Of a DNA stretch of 64,000 bases, positions 1 through 7,428 are shown piece by piece. The stretch spans positions 41,061 to 105,060 of the forward strand of contig JBGVOD010000051.1 of assembly GCA_045126215.1 (NCBI GenBank), written 5' to 3'. The position numbers were made by a program, and so were the translations under genes. Position 1 is the stretch's first letter. Each line of letters begins with the position of its first letter. The notes beneath the pieces were generated by a model that was not told where the DNA came from, searched no databases, and was given only the letters and a program-made list of their open reading frames with translations. The stretch is from SVEL01 sp045126215. GTDB lineage: Bacteria; Bacillota; Clostridia; Lachnospirales; Lachnospiraceae.

Positions 1-425
1 CTACAATGGGCATAACAACAAATGTTGAGGTTGGAACAGATCCTGCTGTAATTGATGCGATTAACAAATTAAAAAAAGAAATTACAGATAAGAATAAAGT
101 TATGGGAAATCTTACGCAGTCTGTTATGTTGTTTAAACAGAAGATGCAGAATGGTATCAAGATTGATGATGCAAAGATGATGCAGATGCAAAAGACTGCA
201 AATGAAATTTTAAAACTTGAAAAAGAGATTGCTACACTTAGTGAAGAGTATGAGAAAAAACAAGGTTTGCTTTCTGAGAATGCTAATGCTAAAATAAATG
301 TTAAAAATACGATATATCAAGGTGCAAAAGTTACGATTTCAGGAGATTATATCCTGATTCATAGTGCAATTTCGAGATGTACATATAAAAAAGAAAAAGG
401 CGAAATCAAGGCATTTCCGCTATAA
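1..425 (+). CDS. DUF342 (FapA-type) protein, C-terminal fragment
   Basis: The reading frame is already open at the left edge, so only the last 140 or so residues are present and the true start lies outside the window. The visible part is a long charged helix of coiled-coil character (about residues 15-95 of the fragment), followed by a short beta-rich end with VKNTIYQGAKVTI and a final ISGDYILIHS stretch. This arrangement matches the C-terminus of DUF342/FapA-family proteins, which in Clostridia often lie beside fliA and chemotaxis genes. The next genes (a small Lys/Gln-rich protein and a DUF6115-like protein) fit that neighbourhood. The biochemical role of the family is unclear. The family call is from pattern recognition on a partial sequence. 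Confidence 0.7.
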   Translation, partial: TMGITTNVEVGTDPAVIDAINKLKKEITDKNKVMGNLTQSVMLFKQKMQNGIKIDDAKMMQMQKTANEILKLEKEIATLSEEYEKKQGLLSENANAKINVKNTIYQGAKVTISGDYILIHSAISRCTYKKEKGEIKAFPL

Positions 426-454
426 AACAAACTTTTGGCGAAAGAGGTAGTAAT

Positions 455-772
455 ATGATAGGCAGAACAGTTGCTATTCAAGGTACCATGCAAAGAAGTG
501 GAGAGGAAGCTTCACTCAAGCAGGCACAGGATAATAAATCTTCAGTTAATCAGATGAATGCTCAGGTTGCTGCTGAAAAAAATGAGTTACATAAGGCAAT
601 TGACGTTGTATCTAAAGAAAATGCAGACTATAATCAGCAAAAGTATGATGCTAAAGAAAAAGGAAAAAATGAATATTTAGGTACAATGGTAAAGAAGAAA
701 AAAAAGAAAGATGAGGAAGATGGAAAGGTTATCGTTAAAGGAAATTCCGGTAACTTTGACATAAAGATTTGA
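455..772 (+). CDS. small Lys/Gln-rich hypothetical protein of the flagellum-associated operon
   Basis: A 105-residue soluble protein with no signal peptide or membrane segment. The ribosome-binding site AAAGAGG lies just before the ATG. The N-terminal half is a predicted helix rich in Gln, Asn and Glu; about residues 79-86 hold a run of lysines (VKKKKKKDEE), and the C-terminus is a short beta-like GNFDIKI. It lies 29 bp after the DUF342 gene and 1 bp before the next gene, so it is almost certainly in one operon with them. I do not recognise a named family. Its position suggests a conserved accessory protein of motility-linked clusters, but that is inferred from neighbours only. Confidence 0.6.
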   Translation: MIGRTVAIQGTMQRSGEEASLKQAQDNKSSVNQMNAQVAAEKNELHKAIDVVSKENADYNQQKYDAKEKGKNEYLGTMVKKKKKKDEEDGKVIVKGNSGNFDIKI

Positions 773-773
773 T

Positions 774-1550
774 ATGGGTGCATTAGAGATATTTTTGATA
801 GTATTTGGATTGATAATAGTCGTTGTGAGTTTCATCTTTGGAGAACAGTTTGGAAATAGCGATAAAGATACAAAATATGACAATGCAAATATTGCTATGG
901 TTACAAAAGAACTCGTTAGTAAGGAAGTAGAAAGCGAGCTTGCCAATGTAATAGATGAAAAAATTGAAAAGGCAGAGGTTGAGTTAGATAAAATTACAAA
1001 CCAGAAAATCATGGCGTTGGGAGATTATTCCGATGATGTTAATGCAAAAATAAGCAAAAATCATGATGAAGTAATGTTCTTATATGATATGCTTAGTGAC
1101 AAGGAAAAAACAATAAAAAATACTGTAAAAGATATTGAGGCACTTAAAGTAAGCGTTAAGCAGATGGCTATAGCAAACGATTTTGCAAGACAGTCAGCAG
1201 GTAAAAAAGGAAAATCAGAAGAAAAAAATACACAAGAGAATATAAAGACTGAAAATCAAAGATTAGAGAATCAGACAGAAGAGAATAAATCAGAGGAAAA
1301 TAAAATAGTACTAAATGACACAGTATTGAATGATAATATTGACAATGTTTCAAATACAGATATAAAAACGGAAGATAGTTCAAAAAGCAATAATACATTA
1401 GAGGAAAATGGAAGAACTAATAATAATAAAGCTATACTTGACTTATATAATGCAGGTAAGTCGAATATTGAGATTGCAAAAGAGCTTGGACTTGGAATGG
1501 GTGAAGTAAAATTAGTAATTGACTTGTTCAAACTTGGAAAAAATAATTAG
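774..1550 (+). CDS. DUF6115-like membrane-anchored coiled-coil protein with C-terminal helix-turn-helix
   Basis: A 258-residue protein. Residues 4-22 form one strongly hydrophobic segment (LIVFGLIIVVVSFIF), giving an N-terminal membrane anchor. Residues 40-145 are charged heptad-like helix. Residues 145-215 are a Glu/Asn/Thr-rich low-complexity linker. The last 35 residues (AILDLYNAGKSNIEIAKELG and onward) look like a helix-turn-helix of the resolvase/sigma-region-4 type. This layout matches proteins annotated DUF6115 near clostridial flagellar genes. The start is 1 bp after the preceding stop, so translation is probably coupled. The HTH may bind DNA or act as a protein-interaction module; the sequence does not decide this. 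Confidence 0.6.
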   Translation: MGALEIFLIVFGLIIVVVSFIFGEQFGNSDKDTKYDNANIAMVTKELVSKEVESELANVIDEKIEKAEVELDKITNQKIMALGDYSDDVNAKISKNHDEVMFLYDMLSDKEKTIKNTVKDIEALKVSVKQMAIANDFARQSAGKKGKSEEKNTQENIKTENQRLENQTEENKSEENKIVLNDTVLNDNIDNVSNTDIKTEDSSKSNNTLEENGRTNNNKAILDLYNAGKSNIEIAKELGLGMGEVKLVIDLFKLGKNN

Positions 1551-1564
1551 AAAAGAGAAGAAAG

Positions 1565-2131
1565 ATGAAATTAAAATATTACTTAAGAGGCTTTGGAACA
1601 GGTATTCTGTTTGCGACATTAATATTATTTTTCTCGTATTCCTACAATTATTCAAATGCAAAGATAAAAGAGAAAGCAAAAGAACTTGGTATGGTTGAAA
1701 CATCAATAGAAAGTGGAACAACTATAGAAGGAAATACAACTGATAAAGATAATATAGATAAGCCTGTTGAAACGACTACTGTAGAAGAAGATACAACAAT
1801 GCAAGATAACACAACGACACAGGAAAATACTACAGTACAGGAAACTACAACGGCACAAGAAACTACTACAGTGCAAGAAACTATTATATCACAGGAAACT
1901 ACAAATAATGGAAATCTGGATAGTAGTACTCAGTTTGAATTTACAATATCAAGGGGGATGGATTCATCATCTGTTTCAGCACTTTTACAAAGAGCAGGAG
2001 CAATTGAAGATGCCAGGGACTTTGATAATTATCTTGTAAATAATGGATATGCGGAACGTATTAAAGTTGGTAGCTTTAGAATAAATGCGGGAGCAAGCTA
2101 TAGTGATATAGCTAATCTTATTACAAATTAA
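1565..2131 (+). CDS. membrane-anchored protein with MltG/YceG-like N-subdomain
   Basis: A 188-residue protein preceded by AGAGAAGAAAG. Residues 12-28 are a transmembrane anchor. Residues 45-118 are a Thr/Glu/Gln-rich linker with imperfect QETTTVQ repeats, typical of an extracellular spacer. Residues 125-188 (FTISRGMDSSSVSALLQRAG ... VGSFRINAGASYSDIANLIT) resemble the small LysM-like subdomain found at the N-terminus of YceG/MltG endolytic transglycosylases (there: 'I..G.....I...L...G.I......F'). The catalytic MltG domain is absent, so this is likely a stand-alone wall-binding or regulatory module. It is the last gene of the operon and is followed by a strong terminator. Confidence 0.55.
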   Translation: MKLKYYLRGFGTGILFATLILFFSYSYNYSNAKIKEKAKELGMVETSIESGTTIEGNTTDKDNIDKPVETTTVEEDTTMQDNTTTQENTTVQETTTAQETTTVQETIISQETTNNGNLDSSTQFEFTISRGMDSSSVSALLQRAGAIEDARDFDNYLVNNGYAERIKVGSFRINAGASYSDIANLITN

Positions 2132-2150
2132 TATAGAATTTTAATATAAT

Positions 2151-2180
2151 AAAAAAACCCCTTGCATAAGGGGCTTTTTT
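2151..2180 (+). terminator. intrinsic terminator after the DUF342/DUF6115 operon
   Basis: Stem CCCCTT (2158-2163) / AAGGGG (2168-2173) with a GCAT loop, flanked by seven As on the left and CTTTTTT on the right. It separates the upstream operon from rpsB. Confidence 0.85.
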
Positions 2181-2190
2181 ATGTTAAAGT
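2162..2190 (+). promoter_or_regulatory. candidate rpsB promoter overlapping the terminator
   Basis: TTGCAT (2162-2167), 17-bp spacer, TAAAGT (2185-2190), with an extended -10 TG at 2182-2183. The -35 box lies in the terminator loop and downstream arm. The -10 is weak, so this is a candidate only. Confidence 0.4.
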
Positions 2191-2196
2191 TGTAAG

Positions 2197-2317
2197 GTCG
2201 ACTGCGTATGTGCAGTTAGAATACACACATATGGATGAATGGAATGGTGCCATGCTCGAGGTTCTCCATTTAGATGAAGTATGTGAAAGAAATAATATAA
2301 AAACCGGAGGTATTAAA
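2197..2317 (+). promoter_or_regulatory. putative structured 5' leader of rpsB
   Basis: About 120 bases with no credible gene separate the upstream terminator from the rpsB start. Short pairings are visible, for example ACTGC (2201-2205) with GCAGT (2212-2216) and ATGGA (2231-2235) with TCCAT further on. Ribosomal protein operons are commonly autoregulated through such leaders. I do not recognise a named motif, so the role is inferred. Confidence 0.35.
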
Positions 2318-3046
2318 ATGAGCGTTATTTCAATGAAACAGTTATTAGAAGCAGGTGTTCATTTTGGACATCAGACAAGAAGATGGAACCCTAAGATGGC
2401 TGAATACATCTACACAGAGAGAAATGGTATTTATATCATTGACTTACAGAAGTCTGTAGGTAAAGTAGATGAAGCTTACAAGGCAATTTCTGACATCGCT
2501 ACAGAAGGTGGCACAATCCTTTTTGTTGGTACAAAGAAGCAGGCTCAGGATGCTATTAAGTCAGAAGCTGAAAGATGTGGTATGTTCTACGTTAACGAAA
2601 GATGGTTAGGTGGTATGCTCACAAACTTCAAGACAATCCAGAGTAGAATTGAAAGATTAAAAGAAATCGAAACAATGTCAGAAGATGGTACTTTTGATGT
2701 TCTTCCAAAGAAGGAAGTTATTGAACTTAAGAAAGAATGGGATAAGCTTGAAAAGAACCTTGGTGGTATCAAGGAAATGAAGAAACTCCCAGATGCAATT
2801 TTCGTAGTAGATCCAAAGAAGGAAAGAATCTGTGTACAGGAAGCTCACTCACTTGGAATTCCTCTTATCGGTATTGCTGATACAAACTGCGATCCAGAAG
2901 AATTAGATTATGTTATCCCAGGAAATGATGATGCAATCAGAGCTGTAAAGCTTATCGTTGCAAAGATGGCTGATGCAGTTATCGAAGCTAATCAGGGTGA
3001 AACAGCTGAAACAGCAGAAGAAGTTGCTGAAACAGAAGAAGCATAA
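2318..3046 (+). CDS. rpsB: 30S ribosomal protein S2
   Basis: Component of the small ribosomal subunit. The 242-residue product begins MSVISMKQLLEAGVHFGHQT and contains the S2 signatures RRWNPKM, IYIIDLQK, FVGTKKQAQ and WLGGMLTNF, with PDAIFVVDP and GIADTNCDP in the second half. The C-terminus is a short Glu/Ala/Thr-rich tail. I chose the ATG at 2318 because ACCGGAGG lies seven bases upstream; the frame is open back to 2162, but those 52 extra residues have no S2 similarity and would begin inside the terminator. It is followed by tsf, the standard bacterial pair. Confidence 0.97.
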   Translation: MSVISMKQLLEAGVHFGHQTRRWNPKMAEYIYTERNGIYIIDLQKSVGKVDEAYKAISDIATEGGTILFVGTKKQAQDAIKSEAERCGMFYVNERWLGGMLTNFKTIQSRIERLKEIETMSEDGTFDVLPKKEVIELKKEWDKLEKNLGGIKEMKKLPDAIFVVDPKKERICVQEAHSLGIPLIGIADTNCDPEELDYVIPGNDDAIRAVKLIVAKMADAVIEANQGETAETAEEVAETEEA

Positions 3047-3079
3047 TTAGATTTTTATCAGAGTTTTTATGAATTATAT

Positions 3080-3104
3080 TCCGGCGTACATATGCTACGC
3101 CGGA
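3080..3104 (+). promoter_or_regulatory. hairpin between rpsB and tsf
   Basis: A perfect 9-bp stem, TCCGGCGTA (3080-3088) / TACGCCGGA (3096-3104). It is followed only by TACTTTAG, not a U-tract, so it is more likely an attenuation or processing hairpin that sets relative S2/EF-Ts levels than a full terminator. Confidence 0.5.
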
Positions 3105-3215
3105 TACTTTAGAAAATAAGCATATTTTATGTGAAATATATTTATTTACTGAATTGTGTTTGATATACGTATTTGTAAATAAAATATTATTATGAAATGA
3201 ATGGAGGATATTAAC

Positions 3216-4319
3216 ATGGAAATTACAGCAGCTATGGTTAAAGAACTTAGAGAGATGACAGGAGCAGGCGTTATGGCTTGCAAAAAAGCATTAGTTGAAA
3301 CAGACGGTGATTTTGATGCTGCTATCGAATTATTAAGAAAAAAAGGTGAAGCTACAGCAGTAAAGAAGGCTTCAAGAATCGCAGCTGAAGGTACAGTACT
3401 TGCTATTGTTGAAGGTAACAAGGCAGCTATCGTAGAGGTTAACTCAGAAACAGACTTCGTTGCAAAGAACGATAAGTTCAGAACATTTGTTGCAAATATT
3501 GCTGAACAGATTCTTTCGTCAGATGCTACAACAGTTGAAGCTTTATCTGAAGAAAAGTTCATTAAAGATGAATCTAAGACAGTTAAAGAAGAATTAGTTA
3601 GTCAGATCGCTGTTATCGGTGAAAATATGACAATCAGAAGATTTGAAAAAGTTGTTACAGACGGAACTGTAGTTCCATATATCCATGCTGGTGGAAGAAT
3701 CGGTGTATTAGTTGAAGCTACAACAGCTAATGCTAATGAAGCAGTTAATGAAGCTCTTAAGAATATTGCTATGCAGATTGCTGCTCTTAATCCAAAGTAC
3801 ACATGCAGAGATGATATTTCGGCTGAAGAAATTGCTAAGTTAAGAGAAATTACAGTAGAAAGCGCATTAAATGATCCATTTACACTTCCAAAGCCAATCC
3901 TTCAGAAGTTAATTGACAAGGCTATTAATGACAAGGTATGGAGTGATGAAGATATTGCTATCTACGAAGAAAAGAAGAGCAATATGAACTACTTACCAAA
4001 CTTCCTTTCAAATGAAGCAAAGAGCTCATTAGCTCAGTTAGCTCTTGATGATAAAGAAGCTATTGCTGGTGATAAGATTTTTGCTGGTCTTGTTGAAGGT
4101 CGTGTATCTAAGCAGCTTAAGGAAATTTGTCTTCTTGATCAGACATATGTTAAGGCTGAAGATGGTAAGCAGACAGTAGATAAGTACCTTGCTCAGGTTT
4201 CTAAGGAATCAGGAATGGAAGTTGCTATTAAGAAGTTCTTAAGATTTGAAACAGGCGAAGGTCTTGAAAAGAAGAATGAAAACTTTGCAGAAGAAGTTGC
4301 AAAGCAGATGGGAAATTAA
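3216..4319 (+). CDS. tsf: translation elongation factor Ts
   Basis: Nucleotide-exchange factor for EF-Tu. Residues 1-40 form the UBA-like N-terminal domain (KELREMTGAGVMACKKAL). TDFVAKN at 79-85 is the EF-Tu contact motif. VVPYIHAGGRIGVLVE at about 152-167 is the second family signature, and LLDQTYVK is near residue 306. The start is the ATG at 3216 with GGAGG at 3203-3207; the upstream ATG at 3201 overlaps this site and is rejected. The product is 367 residues, clearly longer than the roughly 280-310 usual for the family. The extra length is about 60 residues between the two core subdomains (about 217-283), rich in Asp, Asn and Lys. Confidence 0.96.
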   Translation: MEITAAMVKELREMTGAGVMACKKALVETDGDFDAAIELLRKKGEATAVKKASRIAAEGTVLAIVEGNKAAIVEVNSETDFVAKNDKFRTFVANIAEQILSSDATTVEALSEEKFIKDESKTVKEELVSQIAVIGENMTIRRFEKVVTDGTVVPYIHAGGRIGVLVEATTANANEAVNEALKNIAMQIAALNPKYTCRDDISAEEIAKLREITVESALNDPFTLPKPILQKLIDKAINDKVWSDEDIAIYEEKKSNMNYLPNFLSNEAKSSLAQLALDDKEAIAGDKIFAGLVEGRVSKQLKEICLLDQTYVKAEDGKQTVDKYLAQVSKESGMEVAIKKFLRFETGEGLEKKNENFAEEVAKQMGN

Positions 4320-4346
4320 TCTCATAAGCGAACTGTAAAAAATGAA

Positions 4347-4389
4347 GCCGCTAAATACACGGTTAATGGTGTATTTAGTGGCTTTTTTT
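4347..4389 (+). terminator. intrinsic terminator after tsf
   Basis: A long stem, GCCGCTAAATACAC (4347-4360) with GTGTATTTAGTGGC (4369-4382), followed by TTTTTTT. There is one G-U pair; the loop is 8 bases. Confidence 0.92.
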
Positions 4390-4456
4390 ACCTCTGGATT
4401 GCATTATGCAGTACGACACACAGTATTGTCAACACTGAGAAAAATGACTAAAATTA

Positions 4457-4485
4457 TTGATAAAATCGTACGATTTGTATATAAT
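4457..4485 (+). promoter_or_regulatory. toxin-antitoxin promoter with embedded palindromic operator
   Basis: TTGATA (4457-4462), 17-bp spacer, TATAAT (4480-4485). The spacer begins with a perfect 14-bp palindrome, AAATCGTACGATTT (4463-4476). A dyad placed exactly between the -35 and -10 boxes is the expected layout for autorepression by a Phd-type antitoxin. The promoter is well formed; the operator function is inferred. Confidence 0.75.
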
Positions 4486-4513
4486 ATATAGTATAAAGAA
4501 AGGAAGTGGTTAT

Positions 4514-4729
4514 ATGTCAATTACAGCAACAGAATTGAAAAATAATTTAGGAAAGTACTTGCTTTTATCAGCAACTGAAGATATTCTTATCACAAAAAAT
4601 GGCAAAGTAGTGGCTAAATTAGTTAATCCACATCAGAGCAGAGTAGAAACAGCAAAATCTCTCTTTGGAATTTTACCAAAAGATGCAGATATGGAACAAT
4701 CTAGAGAAGAAAGGTTGAATGCAGATTAG
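4514..4729 (+). CDS. Phd/YefM-family antitoxin
   Basis: A 71-residue protein. The N-terminus SITATELKNNLGKYL ... DILITKNGKVVAKLV is the Phd/YefM DNA-binding fold seen in type II antitoxins. The C-terminal third (SLFGILPKDADMEQSREERL) is the charged tail expected to wrap the toxin. The ATG at 4514 follows AAAGGAAG; the open frame extends upstream to 4457, but that part contains the promoter and operator. The stop codon abuts the toxin ATG, so the two are translationally coupled. The pair sits between tsf and potA and may be an acquired module, but no mobile sequence flanks it. Confidence 0.88.
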   Translation: MSITATELKNNLGKYLLLSATEDILITKNGKVVAKLVNPHQSRVETAKSLFGILPKDADMEQSREERLNAD

Positions 4730-5149
4730 ATGAGAATATTAATTGATACAAATGTTGTTATTGATGCATTTACATCAAGAGAGCCATGGAATAAGAATGC
4801 TGAAAAAATATTTATAATGGCAGCAAATAATAATGTGGATATGAATATTACAGCTAGTTCTGCCACTGATATTTATTATTTGGTGAGAAAGCATCTGCAT
4901 AATACAGAAATGGCAAAACAGATTATGGGTAAATTATATTCATTGTCAGGTATTTTAGATGTTACAGAGTCTGATTGTGTGGAGGCATTAGCTTCTTCAG
5001 TTAGTGATTATGAAGATGCTGTTATAGAACAGGTGGCAAAAAGGTCAGGTATTGATTATATTGTTACTCGTAATCAAAATGATTACAAAGAAGGTATAAT
5101 GAAAGTGATGTTACCAGAAGAATTTATTAAACTAATGGAACAATTATAA
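4730..5149 (+). CDS. PIN-domain toxin (VapC-like ribonuclease)
   Basis: A 139-residue PIN-domain protein. The acidic metal-binding positions are visible: D6 in LIDTNVV, D47 in SSATDIYYL (where many relatives have Glu), the DYEDAV cluster at D93/D96, and N115/D118 in TRNQNDY. Such proteins are Mg-dependent RNases, usually acting on tRNA or mRNA; the target cannot be told from sequence. It starts immediately at the antitoxin stop (ATTAGATG). All catalytic positions look intact, so the module appears functional. Confidence 0.87.
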   Translation: MRILIDTNVVIDAFTSREPWNKNAEKIFIMAANNNVDMNITASSATDIYYLVRKHLHNTEMAKQIMGKLYSLSGILDVTESDCVEALASSVSDYEDAVIEQVAKRSGIDYIVTRNQNDYKEGIMKVMLPEEFIKLMEQL

Positions 5150-5171
5150 ATAAACCATAGGAGGAATAGTT

Positions 5172-6617
5172 GTGGGTGCCGTAAGCGAAAATAATATTAT
5201 TGAATTAAAACACATTACGAAATCTTTTGATGATGGCTTTAAGGCTGTTGATGATTTTAATCTTACTATACAGAAAGGTGAGTTTGTAACTTTTTTGGGA
5301 CCATCAGGATGTGGTAAAACTACAACACTTAGAATGATTGCAGGTTTTGAAATCCCAACAGAAGGTGAGATTTTGCTTGGGGGAAAGGAAATAAGCACAC
5401 TTCCACCAAATAAAAGACCTATAAATACTGTGTTTCAAAGATATGCATTGTTTCCACATTTAAATATATTTGACAATATTGCATTTGGTTTGAAGTTAAA
5501 GAAATTACCAAAGCAGGAGATTGAGAAAAAAGTTAAGAAGGCACTTGAAATAGTAGATTTGGAAGGCTTTGAGAAAAGAAAAATATCTACATTGTCAGGT
5601 GGACAGCAGCAAAGAATTGCTATTGCCAGAGCAATTGTTAATGAGCCGGAAATACTTTTACTCGATGAACCGCTAGGTGCACTTGACTTAAAGATGCGAA
5701 AAGAAATGCAGATTGAACTTAAGAATATGCATGAAAGATTAGGTATTACTTTTATATACGTAACACATGATCAGGAAGAAGCTCTTACAATGTCAGATAA
5801 AATTGTTGTTATGTCGGAAGGAAAAATACAGCAGATTGGTACACCGGAAGATATATATAATGAGCCAAAGAATGCTTTTGTTGCAGATTTTATTGGAGAA
5901 AGTAATGTGTTTAATGGTGTAATGACAGGTGAGAAAAAAGTTAGATTCTGTGGACACGATTTTGATTGCCTTGATGACGTTGAACACGGAACAATGATTG
6001 ATGCTGTAGTTCGTCCTGAAGATATTATAATAACAACACCTGAAAATGGAATGATTACAGGAGAGGTTGTATCTGTTGTATTTAAGGGTGTGCATTATGA
6101 GATAGTTATAATGTCAGGAAAGAATGAAATTGTGGTGCAGTCAACAAAGAAAGCTGATATTGGCAAAGAGGTTGGAATGATTATTGAACCTGATGGTATT
6201 CATGTAATGATAGCTGAAAATATTATTAATAAGATTGAATCTGTAGTAAATAAGCATTGGAAACTCGAGTTTATGAATGGAGAACTTGAATGTGATTTTA
6301 CAAAAGTTATCTCAGGTTCAAAATATGGTGATGATATGAGGCTATATGATACTCACGGTGATGAAATAGATTACGAAAAAGTAAAGGTGATTATTTCTGT
6401 TAAACCTGAAGATATAAAGATGAGTGATAATGAGGATGAAGGTGATATAAATGGAAGAATTATATCATTGATATATAAAGGAGATCATTATAGCTATGTA
6501 GTTAGAACTGATGAAGATTTTGATATAGTTGTAGATGATGAAGACCTTTGGAATATGGATGATTATATAAGTCTTATTATACCAAAAGATAAATTAAGTT
6601 ATCAGTTAAAAAAGTAG
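5172..6617 (+). CDS. potA: spermidine/putrescine ABC transporter ATPase with duplicated TOBE domain
   Basis: Energises polyamine uptake at the inner face of the membrane. The start is GTG at 5172 with AGGAGG at 5159-5164. Walker A GPSGCGKT is at 43-50, Q-loop Gln89, signature LSGGQQQ at 141-147, Walker B LLLDEP at 162-167 and switch His199. The first C-terminal TOBE domain (about 245-350) has RPEDI at 281-285 and FKGVHYE at 304-310. A second copy follows to residue 481, with KPEDI at 411-415 and YKGDHYS at 435-441 at the same spacing. Ordinary PotA proteins are about 350-380 residues with one TOBE domain, so this is a tandem duplication. It is the first gene of potABCD. Confidence 0.93.
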   Translation: MGAVSENNIIELKHITKSFDDGFKAVDDFNLTIQKGEFVTFLGPSGCGKTTTLRMIAGFEIPTEGEILLGGKEISTLPPNKRPINTVFQRYALFPHLNIFDNIAFGLKLKKLPKQEIEKKVKKALEIVDLEGFEKRKISTLSGGQQQRIAIARAIVNEPEILLLDEPLGALDLKMRKEMQIELKNMHERLGITFIYVTHDQEEALTMSDKIVVMSEGKIQQIGTPEDIYNEPKNAFVADFIGESNVFNGVMTGEKKVRFCGHDFDCLDDVEHGTMIDAVVRPEDIIITTPENGMITGEVVSVVFKGVHYEIVIMSGKNEIVVQSTKKADIGKEVGMIIEPDGIHVMIAENIINKIESVVNKHWKLEFMNGELECDFTKVISGSKYGDDMRLYDTHGDEIDYEKVKVIISVKPEDIKMSDNEDEGDINGRIISLIYKGDHYSYVVRTDEDFDIVVDDEDLWNMDDYISLIIPKDKLSYQLKK

Positions 6618-6633
6618 TTGGAGGGCCATAAGT

Positions 6634-7428
6634 ATGAGTTTTCGTTTTAATAGAAAACAGCTTTGCATACCATATGGTTTATTCCTTGTATGCTTTGTTG
6701 TTGCCCCTCTTTTAGTGATTTGCTATTATGCATTTACAAATGGTGAGGGACAGTTTACACTAAACAATTTTATTGGATTTTTCACAAGTCCAAACACTAT
6801 AGGAACCCTTGTGTATAGTTTTGCCATAGCAATAACAACTACCGTGGTATGTGTGTTACTTGCTTATCCTATTGCATATATTCTTGCTAGAAGTAATTTG
6901 AAATATAAGTCAACAATAGTTATGATATTTGTATTGCCTATGTGGATTAACTTTACACTTCGTATAACTGCATTAAAAGAGATACTTACAATGATAGAGG
7001 GAAATCTTGCATTTCATCCATTTCTTAACTCAGTTATAGGTATGACATATGATTTTCTTCCCTTTATGATATTGCCAATGTATACAACATTATTAAAACT
7101 TGATAATAGTTTGTTGGAGGCTTCTGCAGATTTAGGAGCAAGTCCATATAAAACATTTATTAAAGTTACATTGCCACTATCTTTACCGGGAATTGTAAGT
7201 GGAATTGTTATGGTATTTTTACCATCCATGACAAACTATGTTGTTTTAGATATGTTATATAACAGCACATATATTATGGGTAGCCTTATTGGAAGTTATT
7301 TTAGTGCAAATGATTGGCATAATGGATCAATGATAGCACTCATATTACTTGTGATAATTCTTTTGTTTACCATATTTACAAATAAATATGATGACGAATC
7401 TGAGAACAGAGGAGGTGCATTGTTATAA
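6634..7428 (+). CDS. potB: spermidine/putrescine ABC transporter permease PotB
   Basis: A 264-residue inner-membrane permease with about six hydrophobic segments. The cytoplasmic EAA loop that docks to the ATPase is EASADLGASPYKTFIKVTLP (about residues 163-182), followed by LSLPGIVSGI. GGAGGG precedes the ATG. The gene overlaps potC by one base (TAATG), as is usual for this pair. The substrate class follows from the whole operon: a PotA-type ATPase, PotB- and PotC-type permeases and a PotD/PotF-like binding protein. Confidence 0.92.
   Translation: MSFRFNRKQLCIPYGLFLVCFVVAPLLVICYYAFTNGEGQFTLNNFIGFFTSPNTIGTLVYSFAIAITTTVVCVLLAYPIAYILARSNLKYKSTIVMIFVLPMWINFTLRITALKEILTMIEGNLAFHPFLNSVIGMTYDFLPFMILPMYTTLLKLDNSLLEASADLGASPYKTFIKVTLPLSLPGIVSGIVMVFLPSMTNYVVLDMLYNSTYIMGSLIGSYFSANDWHNGSMIALILLVIILLFTIFTNKYDDESENRGGALL

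Noticed and set aside
2162..2317. 52-residue N-terminal extension of ribosomal protein S2
   Set aside because: It starts inside a terminator and lacks S2 similarity; a strong ribosome-binding site sets the start at 2318.
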